DNA of 36,213 nucleotides from Sphingomonadales bacterium (GTDB taxonomy: Bacteria > Pseudomonadota > Alphaproteobacteria > Sphingomonadales > Sphingomonadaceae), in NCBI GenBank assembly GCA_025356275.1, contig JANXUK010000127.1, positions 1 to 36,213 on the forward strand, given 5' to 3'. The notes under the pieces are model-generated. The model did no database searches. It saw only the letters and a program-made list of their open reading frames with translations, and had not been told where the DNA came from. Positions 24,433 through 31,765 of this stretch are shown here, in pieces; the stretch's first letter is position 1; every line of letters starts with the position of its first letter. Made by a program: the position numbers and the translations under genes.

Positions 24433-25550
24433 ACACCGCCGCCGTCACCAAACCAAGGCTGGATCAATTCACTGCGCTGCGCTTTTTCGCGGCGCTATGG
24501 GTGGTGTCGTCGCACCTGTGGCCGCTGGCGGAGGAGCCCAACCGGCTGCAACCTGTGGCGAAAACCCTGTTCCATGAAGGGTATGCCGGGGTCTCGTTCT
24601 TCTTCGTGCTGTCGGGTTTTATCCTGTCGCACACCTATGGTGTCCGGCTGGCCGAGCGGACGATCAGCCGGCGCAAGTATCTGGCGCTGCGTCTGGCGCG
24701 GATCGGACCGCTGCACTGGCTGACCGCGCTGCCGTTTGCGGTAGCGGCATTGATCACCGCAGCCCCCGCCGCACGGCCGCTGATCGCCACCAAAGCGCTG
24801 GTCAATCTGGCGCTGCTGCACAGCTGGGTGCCCGACAGTCACTGGTATTTCAACCTCGTTGGTCCGTCCTGGAGCCTGTCGGACGAGGCGTTCTTCTATG
24901 CCGCCTTTGCCGGGCTCGCGCTGCTCTCGACACGGCGGCTCGGTTGGGGTGTGGCGGCGCTGGCGGTGGGGATCACCGCGATGGTCGGCTGGCGCGTGGC
25001 GCACGGGCAGGGCGGTATTGCGCGAGGCGACGGGCTCAGCCTGACGCATTGGCTGAGCTATATTCTCCCCGTCACGCGCCTGCTCGATTTCACGGGAGGG
25101 ATGCTGCTGCACCGCTGGCTGGCGCGGCGCGATGTTGGCGGGACGATGCAGGAACTCGCCGCGCTCGCGCTGCTGCTGGCTGCGGTGCTGGCATTTCCGG
25201 CGCTGGGTATGGCCGAGGCTTGGCGGATGCAGCTGGCCTATCTGCCGCCGATGCTGCTGGTGGTCGCGATGTTTGCCGGGGGGAAGGGCGCGGTGTCGCG
25301 GGTGTTGGCGCGGTCGACGAAGCTGGTCCTGCTCGGCGATGCCTCGTTCGCGCTCTATCTGATCCACCTGCCGATCATCACATGGGTGTTCGCGTATTGG
25401 GAGGCGATGGACGATCAACCCTCGGTGATCGCGGTTGCGGCGGGCACGACCGCGCTGTGCATCCTGCTGTCGGTCGCGGTGTACCGCTGGGTCGAAAAGC
25501 CCCTGCTGCGCACCACCCGCCGGATGATCGACGCGCGGCTTCCGGTCTAG
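24429..25550 (+). CDS. Acyltransferase 3 family integral membrane protein
   Basis: This 373-residue inner-membrane protein belongs to the acyltransferase-3 (OafA/NodX) family, which O-acylates sugars of lipopolysaccharide, capsule, peptidoglycan or glycans. It has about ten hydrophobic segments. The N-terminus LRFFAALWVVSSHLWP carries the family's conserved His29 in the first membrane helix. YAGVSFFFVLSGFILSHTY, RKYLALRLARIGPLHWL and WSLSDEAFFY follow in standard order. The final helix ends VEKPLLR, also standard. It starts at GTG 24429, overlapping the gshB stop by 4 nt. The substrate is unknown. Nothing nearby encodes glycan synthesis, so its coupling to gshB is odd. Confidence 0.9.
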   Translation: MNTAAVTKPRLDQFTALRFFAALWVVSSHLWPLAEEPNRLQPVAKTLFHEGYAGVSFFFVLSGFILSHTYGVRLAERTISRRKYLALRLARIGPLHWLTALPFAVAALITAAPAARPLIATKALVNLALLHSWVPDSHWYFNLVGPSWSLSDEAFFYAAFAGLALLSTRRLGWGVAALAVGITAMVGWRVAHGQGGIARGDGLSLTHWLSYILPVTRLLDFTGGMLLHRWLARRDVGGTMQELAALALLLAAVLAFPALGMAEAWRMQLAYLPPMLLVVAMFAGGKGAVSRVLARSTKLVLLGDASFALYLIHLPIITWVFAYWEAMDDQPSVIAVAAGTTALCILLSVAVYRWVEKPLLRTTRRMIDARLPV

Positions 25551-25572
25551 GGTGGGTTGAGATGCAGGTCAG

Positions 25573-25594
25573 GCCGTAGGCGAGCCGTAGGCGA
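25573..25594. repeat. 11-bp tandem duplication downstream of the acyltransferase gene
   Basis: GCCGTAGGCGA occurs twice back to back (25573-25583 and 25584-25594). It sits at the left of a longer structured stretch (25602-25683). No gene overlaps it. Confidence 0.7.
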
Positions 25595-25601
25595 CCGCAG
25601 G

Positions 25602-25683
25602 GCAAAATGGCGATTTTGCGGGACCCGGAGCGGAGCGTGCTAATAGTACGTGAGCACCGGAAGCCCGGAGAAGCGCCATTTGC
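25602..25683. repeat. Long intergenic hairpin between the acyltransferase and xerC genes
   Basis: GCAAAATGGCG (25602-25612) can pair with CGCCATTTGC (25674-25683) with one A unpaired, bringing together a roughly 61-nt interior. The interior begins and ends with related CCGG-flanked arms (CCGGAGCGGAGC and GAGCACCGG), so secondary pairing is likely. From memory it resembles a stretch found repeatedly in sphingomonad intergenic regions. A 36-codon open frame (25607 to the TAG at 25715-25717) crosses it but looks like translated repeat. Confidence 0.55.
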
Positions 25684-25713
25684 AGCCCGACATGGGCTGA
25701 ATATCGACACACC

Positions 25714-25790
25714 GTAGTGGTTCTTATGTTTTCCGACATTTGCGTCTGCCCTTGCCGAAAGGGATGCAAATGTCGGAAACGAACCACTAG
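25714..25790. repeat. Bulged palindrome, type C; supplies the xerC stop codon
   Basis: The outer stem is AGTGGTTC (25716-25723) with GAACCACT (25781-25788). The inner stem is TTTCCGACATTTGC (25730-25743) with its complement at 25766-25779. TTATG (25724-25728) plus one mismatch forms the bulge on the 5' arm. Left flank GTAG, right flank CTAG. It has the architecture of the elements at 7049-7217 and 36098-36176 with different but paired stem bases. CTA at 25787-25789 is the TAG stop of xerC on the minus strand. Confidence 0.8.
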
Positions 25791-26686
25791 GCGCGGGGGT
25801 GCGCGCCCCGGTACACATCCAGCAACGTCGCCGCATCGACCCGCGTATAGATCTGCGTCGAACCCAGGCTGGCATGCCCCAGCAACTCCTGCAGAGACCG
25901 CAGATCCGCCCCGGCGCCCAGCAAATGCGTCGCAAACGAATGGCGCAACGCATGCGGTGTGGCGGTGGCGGGCAGGCCTAGCACCACCCGCGCCCGCGCC
26001 ACCGCCCGCTGCACCATCCCTTGCGACAAAGCCCCGCCCCTGGCCCCGCGAAACAGCGTCGCGCCGGCCTCCACCGGCCAAGGGCACAACGCCAGATACT
26101 CGGCAATAGCCGCGCGCACGATCGGCAGCAGTGCCGCGATGCGCTGCTTGCCGCCTTTGCCGGTCACGACCAAGGTCTCGCCCAAAGGCAGCACCGCCCC
26201 GGTCAGCGCCAGCGCCTCGGCAATCCGCAAGCCGGCGCCATAGAGCAGCAACAGCACCGCCCGATCGCGCGCACCGACCCACGGCACATCCGCCGCGTCA
26301 TGGACCATCGCGGCCAGCCCCACCGCCTCATCGGGGGTAACCGGGCGGGGGATGCCCTTCTTGACGCGCGGCCCCCGCATCGCGATGGCGCCTCCCTGTG
26401 CGTTGGCATCCACCCCGGCCTGCTCGCGCGCGAAAATCAGCAAGGCCTTGACCGCCGAAAGCTCGCGCGCGGCGCTGGCATTGCCCAAGCCCTCGGCGCG
26501 CCGTGCCGCCAGATGCCCGCGCAAAGCTCGCGCATCCATCGCGGCCAGAGCGCCCCAATCCTGCGCCCCCACGGCATCGATCAGCCTTGCCGCCGCCGCG
26601 CCATAGGCCCGCACCGTATGCGGCGACCGGCGGCGCCCGTGCGCCAGATGCGCGGTCCACGCCGCCAGCAGATCGGCCCGGCTCAA
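25787..26686 (-). CDS. xerC: Tyrosine recombinase XerC
   Basis: This 299-residue site-specific recombinase most likely resolves chromosome dimers at dif with a XerD partner. The N-terminal SAM-like domain contains the conserved RSPHTVRAY. The catalytic domain has R154 (GAGLRIAEAL), K177 (VTGKGGKQR), H245 and R248 (HALRHSFATHLL), H271 (LGHASLGSTQIYT) and the nucleophile Y280. All six are present. The start is TTG at 26686, overlapping the hemW stop (TTGA); no ATG fits. Its place in rph-rdgB-hemW-xerC, not beside a phage, argues against a phage integrase. The stop comes from the flanking repeat. XerC rather than XerD is inferred from context. Confidence 0.9.
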   Translation of the reverse strand: MSRADLLAAWTAHLAHGRRRSPHTVRAYGAAAARLIDAVGAQDWGALAAMDARALRGHLAARRAEGLGNASAARELSAVKALLIFAREQAGVDANAQGGAIAMRGPRVKKGIPRPVTPDEAVGLAAMVHDAADVPWVGARDRAVLLLLYGAGLRIAEALALTGAVLPLGETLVVTGKGGKQRIAALLPIVRAAIAEYLALCPWPVEAGATLFRGARGGALSQGMVQRAVARARVVLGLPATATPHALRHSFATHLLGAGADLRSLQELLGHASLGSTQIYTRVDAATLLDVYRGAHPRA

Positions 26687-27834
26687 GCCACGTGCGCCGC
26701 GCTGGGGAACAGTTCGGCGATCATCCCGTCGAGCACAATCATCCCCGCCTCGGTCACGCCGACGCGCGTCCCGCGCTGCCATGCCAAACCCTGCCCAGCA
26801 TAAAACGCCAGCTTCGCCGGATCGACCAGCATCGCTGGCGAAGCCCCCAAACGCACTGCCAAAGCCGCCACATCCACCCCCTCGGCCAGCCGCAACCCCA
26901 TCAGCATCGCCTCCGCCGCCCGGTCGGGCAGGGGCAGCGACCGCGTCTCGGCGATGCCATCGCCATTACGCTCGACCGCCGCCAGCCAGTTCTCGGGCTT
27001 TTTGTGCCGCACCGTTGCCATGCCGCCGCGCCGGCCATGCGCGCCCGGCCCGATCCCGCAATAATCGTGATAGCGCCAAGCGGCCAGATTGTGCCGGCTT
27101 TCCTCCCCCGGCCCGGCATGATTGCTCACCTCATAAGCCGGCAGGCCCCGCGCGGCCGCAATCTGGCGGGTCAGCACGAACAGATCGGCAGCCGGGTCCT
27201 CGGCCAAGGGCGCGAACCGGCCCTCGCGCACATAGGTGGCGAAATGCGTGCCGGGCTCTATGGTCAATTGATAAAGCGACATATGCGAGGTGCCGAAACC
27301 CAGTGCCCGGCCCAATTCGCCCTCCCACGCCGCAGCGCTCTGCCCAGGCCGCGCATAAATCAGGTCGATGCTGACCCGCGCGAAATGCCGCTGCGCCACC
27401 GCCAGCGCCGTCACCGCCTCCTTCGCGCTGTGCAACCGGCCCAGAAAGCGCAGCGCCGCATCGTCCAGCGCCTGCACGCCCAAGGATACCCGATTGACGC
27501 CCGCCGAAGCCAGATCGGCAAACGCCCCCGCTTCGACCGAGGACGGATTGGCCTCCAGCGTGATCTCGATATCCGGCGCAAAGCCCCATAGCCGCTCGGC
27601 CTCGGCCAGCAGCGCCGCCACCAGCGCGGGCGGCATCAGCGAAGGCGTGCCCCCGCCAAAGAAGATGCTGGTAAGCGTCTCGCCCCCCGCCACCTCCGCC
27701 TCGCGCGCCATATCGCCCAGCAGGGCGCCGCGCCACAGATCGACATCGACCCCGGCGCGGACATGGCTGTTGAAATCGCAATAGGGGCATTTTTTCAGGC
27801 AAAACGGCCAGTGGATATAGAGCGCGCGGGCCAT
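26683..27834 (-). CDS. hemW: HemW-like radical SAM heme chaperone (coproporphyrinogen oxidase-like)
   Basis: HemW is a radical-SAM protein related to HemN that binds heme and delivers it to membrane respiratory enzymes. The 383-residue protein starts [24 protein letters not shown], with the 4Fe-4S cysteines C12, C16 and C19. It has SIFFGGGTPSLMPP, ITLEANPSSVE, RVSLGVQALDD, YARPGQSAAAWEGEL and a HemN C-terminal domain (GIGPGAHGRRG...). HemN's extra N-terminal Cys is absent, which fits HemW. Its ATG overlaps the rdgB stop by one base (TAATG) and its stop overlaps xerC. rdgB-hemW adjacency is widespread. Confidence 0.94.
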   Translation of the reverse strand: MARALYIHWPFCLKKCPYCDFNSHVRAGVDVDLWRGALLGDMAREAEVAGGETLTSIFFGGGTPSLMPPALVAALLAEAERLWGFAPDIEITLEANPSSVEAGAFADLASAGVNRVSLGVQALDDAALRFLGRLHSAKEAVTALAVAQRHFARVSIDLIYARPGQSAAAWEGELGRALGFGTSHMSLYQLTIEPGTHFATYVREGRFAPLAEDPAADLFVLTRQIAAARGLPAYEVSNHAGPGEESRHNLAAWRYHDYCGIGPGAHGRRGGMATVRHKKPENWLAAVERNGDGIAETRSLPLPDRAAEAMLMGLRLAEGVDVAALAVRLGASPAMLVDPAKLAFYAGQGLAWQRGTRVGVTEAGMIVLDGMIAELFPSAAHVA

Positions 27835-28478
27835 TACGCCCCGAACTCGGCCTTGACCAGCGCCGCAAAGGCGGCGGCGCGGTGGCTGATGCGGTGTTTC
27901 TCGGCGGGGTCGATCTCGGCGAATGTCTGGTTCCCGCCCGCCGGCACGAACACCGGGTCATAACCAAAGCCCAGGCCCCCGCGCGGCGGCCATACCATCG
28001 TCCCGCCGACTCGCCCCTCGTAAATGGTGCTGCCCCCGCCAGGCCATGCAACCGCTAACGTGCAGGCGAAATAGGCCGCGCGGTTGACATGGGCTCCGGC
28101 GGCGCAGAGCAGCCCCTCGACCTTGCCCATCGCCATGAACCAGTCGCGGCCAGCCTCGCCCTCGAACCACTGCCGCTCGGCCCAATCGGCGGTATAGACT
28201 CCCGGCCGCCCGCCCAGCGCGGCGACGCACAGCCCGCTGTCATCAGCCAGAGCCGGCAGGCCCGACGCTTCGGCTGCCGCCTGCGCCTTCAGCAGCGCAT
28301 TATCGGCAAAGCTGGCGCCCGTCTCCGCCGGCTCGGCCAGCCCAAGCTCCCCCGCCGCCACGCAAGCCATGCCGAACGGTGCCAGTAAGGCGGCAATCTC
28401 GCGCAGTTTCCCCGCATTATGCGTGGCGATAACCAGCCTGCCGCCGCCGGCGAGGTCAGCAAGGCGGCGCGGGGTCAC
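27834..28478 (-). CDS. rdgB: dITP/XTP pyrophosphatase (non-canonical purine NTPase)
   Basis: RdgB hydrolyses dITP, XTP and ITP to monophosphates, keeping deaminated purines out of DNA. The 214-residue protein has [10 protein letters not shown] (19-28), [30 protein letters not shown] and SHRAAAF near the C-terminus, the family's substrate-binding motifs. The start is GTG at 28478, overlapping the rph stop (GTGA), and the stop is one base into hemW. All of rph, rdgB, hemW and xerC are thus chained by stop-start overlaps. Confidence 0.95.
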   Translation of the reverse strand: MTPRRLADLAGGGRLVIATHNAGKLREIAALLAPFGMACVAAGELGLAEPAETGASFADNALLKAQAAAEASGLPALADDSGLCVAALGGRPGVYTADWAERQWFEGEAGRDWFMAMGKVEGLLCAAGAHVNRAAYFACTLAVAWPGGGSTIYEGRVGGTMVWPPRGGLGFGYDPVFVPAGGNQTFAEIDPAEKHRISHRAAAFAALVKAEFGA

Positions 28479-29194
28479 AAGCGTCCGACTGCCTTCGCCT
28501 GCGCGGCGAAAATCCCGTCGCAACCGATCCGCGCCAGCCGCAGCAACCGCAGCAGGCCTTCCTCGTCATAGGTCGCGCCCTCGGCGGTGGCTTGGACTTC
28601 GGCGATATGACCGCCCTCGATCAGCACAAAATTGGCGTCGGCATCGGCGGACGAATCCTCAATGTAATCGAGATCGAGCACCGGCACGCCCTTGACGATG
28701 CCGCAAGACACCGCCGCCACCCGCCGCACCATCGGATCTTCGGTGATCAGCCCCTTGGCCATCAGCCCGTCGATGGCCAGCCGCAACGCCACCCACGCGC
28801 CGGAGATCGAGGCGGTGCGCGTGCCGCCATCGGCCTGGATCACGTCGCAATCGAGGCTGATCTGCCGCTCGCCCAGCTTCTTCATATCGACCACGGAGCG
28901 CAAAGACCGCCCGATCAGCCGCTGAATCTCCTGCGTCCGCCCCGATTGCTTGCCCTTGGCGGCCTCACGCGAACCGCGCGTATGCGTGGCGCGGGGCAGC
29001 ATCGAATATTCGGCGGTCACCCAACCCTCGCCCTTGCCGCGCAGGAACGGCGGCAGCTTTTCCTCGACGCTGGCGGTCACCAGTACGCGGGTGTCGCCGA
29101 ACGACACCAAGCAGCTGCCCTCGGCGTGTTTGGTAAAGCCGGTAATAATCTCGATTTCGCGCATCTCGTCATTGGCGCGGCCTGAGGGGCGCAT
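28475..29194 (-). CDS. rph: Ribonuclease PH
   Basis: Rph is a phosphorolytic 3'-5' exoribonuclease that trims tRNA precursors. The 239-residue protein begins [20 protein letters not shown] and contains [17 protein letters not shown] and [17 protein letters not shown]. It also has [41 protein letters not shown] and [11 protein letters not shown], the family motifs. AGGAAA lies 6 nt before the ATG at 29194, which decides this start against the in-frame ATG at 29209. The gene diverges from hrcA with a 112-nt gap, the conserved alphaproteobacterial arrangement. Confidence 0.97.
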   Translation of the reverse strand: MRPSGRANDEMREIEIITGFTKHAEGSCLVSFGDTRVLVTASVEEKLPPFLRGKGEGWVTAEYSMLPRATHTRGSREAAKGKQSGRTQEIQRLIGRSLRSVVDMKKLGERQISLDCDVIQADGGTRTASISGAWVALRLAIDGLMAKGLITEDPMVRRVAAVSCGIVKGVPVLDLDYIEDSSADADANFVLIEGGHIAEVQATAEGATYDEEGLLRLLRLARIGCDGIFAAQAKAVGRL

Positions 29195-29306
29195 GGGTTT
29201 TCCTTTCAATGCAGTCGGGCGTGCAGTTGGCGGGGCCCTATGCGTTCAGGGCGGGCATGACAATCGGGTTTGCCCGATCGGCGGCTTTGCGCGATACCGT
29301 TGCGCG

Positions 29307-30365
29307 ATGTCCACGCCCCCCATCACCGATCTTTCGGCCCGCGCCCGCGAAGTGTTCCGCCTCGCGGTGGAGGGCTATCTGTCGTCGGGGGTGGCGGTGG
29401 GGTCCAAGACGCTGGCGACGCTGAACGGCGGCAGGGCAGGGGGGCTCAATCTCTCGCCCGCCTCGATCCGCTCGGTGTTGCACGAGTTGGAGGGGCTGGG
29501 CCTGCTGGCGGCGCCACATACCAGCGCCGGGCGCCTGCCCACCGAAATGGGCCTGCGCCTGTTTGTCGACGCGATGATGCAGGTCGCCGAACCCACCGCA
29601 GAGGAGCGCGCCACCCTCGCGCGCGGCCTCAACGAACCCGGCCCCATCGAAGCAGCGCTGGCCGCGACCAGTGCCGCGCTATCCGATCTGTCGGCCTGTG
29701 CCGGCCTGGTGATGGTGCCCCGCCGTGAGCCGCGCCTGACCCAGCTGACCCTCGTGCCGCTGGCCCCCGGCCGCGCGCTGGCGATCATGGTGGGCGAGGA
29801 TGGCGGGATCGAGAACCGCGTCGTTGAACTGCCGCTGGGCCTGCCGCCCGGCGCTTTGGAGGCCGCCAGCAATTACATCAATGCGCATCTCGCGGGTCAG
29901 ACGTTGGCCGAATCGGCGCGCAAGATGGTCGCCGAAATCGCCAGCGGGCGCAGCGCGCTCGACACCGCCAGCGCCGATCTGGTTCAGCGCGGGCTTGCAG
30001 TTTGGTCACAGGATGCCGCCCGCCGCCCGGTGCTGATCGTGCGCGGCGCCGCCAATCTGCTCGATGAGACCGCGTTGACCGATGTCGAACGGGTGCGTTC
30101 GCTGCTCGACGATCTGGAGAACAAGCAATCGGTCGCCGAGCTGCTCGATCTGGCCAAAGACGCCGAAGCGACGCGAATTTTCATCGGGGCGGAGAACCGG
30201 CTGTTCGCGCTGTCGGGCTCCTCGGTCATCGCCGCGCCCTATCGGGATCGCGACGGGCGGGTGCTCGGCGTGGTGGGGGTAATCGGCCCGACGCGGTTGA
30301 ATTATGCCCGCGTCGTCCCCATGGTGGATTTCACCGCCCAGGCTTTGGGCAAACTCATTGGTTAG
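29307..30365 (+). CDS. hrcA: Heat-inducible transcription repressor HrcA
   Basis: HrcA represses heat-shock genes by binding CIRCE operators, with GroEL needed for folding. The 352-residue protein has an N-terminal winged helix (LSARAREVFRLAVEGYLSSG...SVLHELEGLGLLAAPHTSAGRLPTEMGLRLFVD) and a C-terminal GAF-like dimerisation domain ending GPTRLNYARVVPMVDFTAQALGKL. The start is ATG 29307 (MSTPPITDL). I found no CIRCE (TTAGCACTC-N9-GAGTGCTAA) upstream, so this copy does not appear to be autoregulated that way. grpE follows after 16 nt. Confidence 0.95.
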   Translation: MSTPPITDLSARAREVFRLAVEGYLSSGVAVGSKTLATLNGGRAGGLNLSPASIRSVLHELEGLGLLAAPHTSAGRLPTEMGLRLFVDAMMQVAEPTAEERATLARGLNEPGPIEAALAATSAALSDLSACAGLVMVPRREPRLTQLTLVPLAPGRALAIMVGEDGGIENRVVELPLGLPPGALEAASNYINAHLAGQTLAESARKMVAEIASGRSALDTASADLVQRGLAVWSQDAARRPVLIVRGAANLLDETALTDVERVRSLLDDLENKQSVAELLDLAKDAEATRIFIGAENRLFALSGSSVIAAPYRDRDGRVLGVVGVIGPTRLNYARVVPMVDFTAQALGKLIG

Positions 30366-30381
30366 ACGGAATTGATTTCGC

Positions 30382-30921
30382 ATGAATGACACGAATATCC
30401 CGCCGCAAGACGTAGAATCCCACGCGCCCGAAGCGCCGGCCGATACCGGGGCCGAAACCATCGCTCGCCTCGAATCGGAGGTTGAGGCGGCCAAGCAGGA
30501 GGTGCTCTACGCCAAGGCCGAGATGCAGAATGTGCGCCGCCGGCTGGAGAAGGACAGCGCCGATGCACGCGCCTATGCCGCCACCGGTTTTGCCCGCGAT
30601 ATGCTGTCGGTGGCCGACAATCTCTCGCGAGCGCTCGATGCCATCCCCGCCGAATTGCGCGATGATGAGCGGTTGAAGGGCATGATCGCCGGACTGGAGG
30701 CGACCGGCCGCGAGCTGGACAAGGTGTTTGGCATCCACGGCATCACCAAGATCGCTGCGCAGGGCATGCCGCTCGACCCGCATCAGCATCAGGCCATGCT
30801 GGAGGTGCCGTCGAAGGATGTTGAGGCCGGAATCGTGGTGCAGGTGTTGCAGGCCGGCTACACGATCAAGGAGCGCCTGCTGCGCCCGGCAATGGTGGCG
30901 GTGGCCAAGACGCCGGATTGA
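30382..30921 (+). CDS. grpE: GrpE, nucleotide exchange factor of DnaK
   Basis: GrpE speeds release of ADP from DnaK. The 179-residue protein has a variable acidic N-terminus, then a long coiled coil (ARLESEVEAAKQEVLYAKAEMQNVRRRLEKD). The beta-wing domain follows: GMIAGLEATGRELDKVFGIHGI, GMPLDPHQHQAMLEVPS and GYTIKERLLRPAMVAV, the GrpE signature. It is 16 nt after hrcA, so the two are cotranscribed. dnaK and dnaJ are not in the window. A large hairpin follows at 30976-31063. Confidence 0.96.
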   Translation: MNDTNIPPQDVESHAPEAPADTGAETIARLESEVEAAKQEVLYAKAEMQNVRRRLEKDSADARAYAATGFARDMLSVADNLSRALDAIPAELRDDERLKGMIAGLEATGRELDKVFGIHGITKIAAQGMPLDPHQHQAMLEVPSKDVEAGIVVQVLQAGYTIKERLLRPAMVAVAKTPD

Positions 30922-30939
30922 AGGGTTCGCGGTAGCCGA

Positions 30940-31063
30940 AGCCTGCGCCATCCGCGCGAGCCTTTTGTTGATGTAAGCCTGTGCCATCTCGCGCCCCTCC
31001 CGACCTCCCACAGAATAAATACTGGATGGGAGGTCGGGAGGGGGGCGCGGGATGGCGCAGGCT
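30940..31063. repeat. Large intergenic hairpin with an extra copy of its left arm, after grpE
   Basis: Bases 30976-31010 and 31027-31063 can pair over about 35 bp around a 16-nt loop. The core CTCCCGACCTCCCA/TGGGAGGTCGGGAG is perfect, a 2-nt bulge interrupts the middle, and the outer differences are C-to-T changes that still allow G-U pairs. An additional copy of the outer left arm (AGCCTGCGCCATC, 30940-30952) lies upstream and is a perfect partner for the outer right arm, so two folds compete. Only TTT follows, so a simple terminator is not clear. Confidence 0.75.
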
Positions 31064-31136
31064 TTCCGCCGGCAGGCGCGGGAACCGAACCCGCAGTGAC
31101 CAGTTTTATCTCCCGTCAGCCATCTGGAGATTACCT

Positions 31137-31391
31137 ATGAACGCCATCAAACTGTTCCCCGCCATCGCCGCCGGTGCGCTGCTTCTGGGCGGCTGCGAGC
31201 ATACCTATGCCGGAACGGGCGCCTTGGCGGGCGGCGCTGCCGGTGCTGTGATCGGCGCGGCCTCCGGTGACGTGGTGGGCGGCGCGGTTATTGGCGCGGC
31301 CGCGGGGGCTGTCGGCGGCTCGATGATCCACCGTAACAGCCACTGCTACCGCCACGATGATCAGGGCCAGGAATACGAGGTTCACTGCTAG
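31137..31391 (+). CDS. Small glycine-zipper lipoprotein (YMGG-like)
   Basis: This 84-residue protein has N-terminus NAIKLFPAIAAGALLLGGC, a lipoprotein signal with lipid-modified Cys20. A Gly/Ala-rich stretch (GALAGGAAGAVIGAASGDVVG...) has the small-xxx-small spacing of a glycine-zipper membrane segment, and a Cys/His-rich tail follows (HRNSHCYRHDDQGQEYEVHC). It matches the YMGG-type glycine-zipper proteins common in proteobacteria. They are presumed envelope components; no function is known to me. GGAGA lies about 7 nt before the ATG at 31137, which argues against a longer upstream reading. Confidence 0.88.
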   Translation: MNAIKLFPAIAAGALLLGGCEHTYAGTGALAGGAAGAVIGAASGDVVGGAVIGAAAGAVGGSMIHRNSHCYRHDDQGQEYEVHC

Positions 31392-31402
31392 CTACCACGA
31401 AC

Positions 31403-31437
31403 GATCTGCGTCTGCCGACAGCGGCATGGCGCAGATC
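31403..31437. other. Imperfect hairpin after the glycine-zipper lipoprotein gene
   Basis: GATCTGCG (31403-31410) pairs with CGCAGATC (31430-31437), and GCCG with CGGC inside. It starts 11 nt after the stop. No T-run follows, so it may be a processing or weak termination structure. The rest of 31438-31590 shows no gene; it must hold the tRNA promoter, but no convincing boxes are seen. Confidence 0.5.
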
Positions 31438-31590
31438 GACCAGTGCGATGCGGATAGCTACCCTGAGAGATAGCGGCGAGGGCTACTGTTGCTCCGCAAA
31501 ATTTCCCTTTGATGCGCGCCACCCTTTCGCTAAGAGGCGCGCCTGCGTGGGGGGCGGCGGCAACGCTGTGCCTCGCTGCTGCACTGGAAC

Positions 31591-31666
<76 letters not shown>

Positions 31667-31701
31667 TCCAGTGCCATGCATTGTCGCGTATCATGCCACC
31701 A

Positions 31702-31725
31702 CCCCCTCCCATCGACGGGAGGGGG
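31702..31725. other. GC hairpin between tRNA-Ala and obgE
   Basis: CCCCCTCCC (31702-31710) pairs with GGGAGGGGG (31717-31725) around ATCGAC. It is perfect over 9 bp, begins 35 nt after the tRNA and ends 40 nt before obgE. No T-run follows. It could be a tRNA 3'-trailer structure or an obgE leader structure. Confidence 0.6.
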
Positions 31726-31765
31726 AGGGCCCTCGCGTAATGCCGATAGCGCGAAGTCAAAACCG

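Noticed and set aside
25607..25717. A 36-codon open frame between the acyltransferase and xerC genes
   Set aside because: It coincides with a long hairpin, has no ribosome site I trust, and its stop is the edge of a repeat element.
25787..26686. Reading the tyrosine recombinase as a phage or island integrase
   Set aside because: It is about 300 residues in the housekeeping rph-rdgB-hemW operon, with no phage genes, att repeats or adjacent tRNA. XerC fits better.
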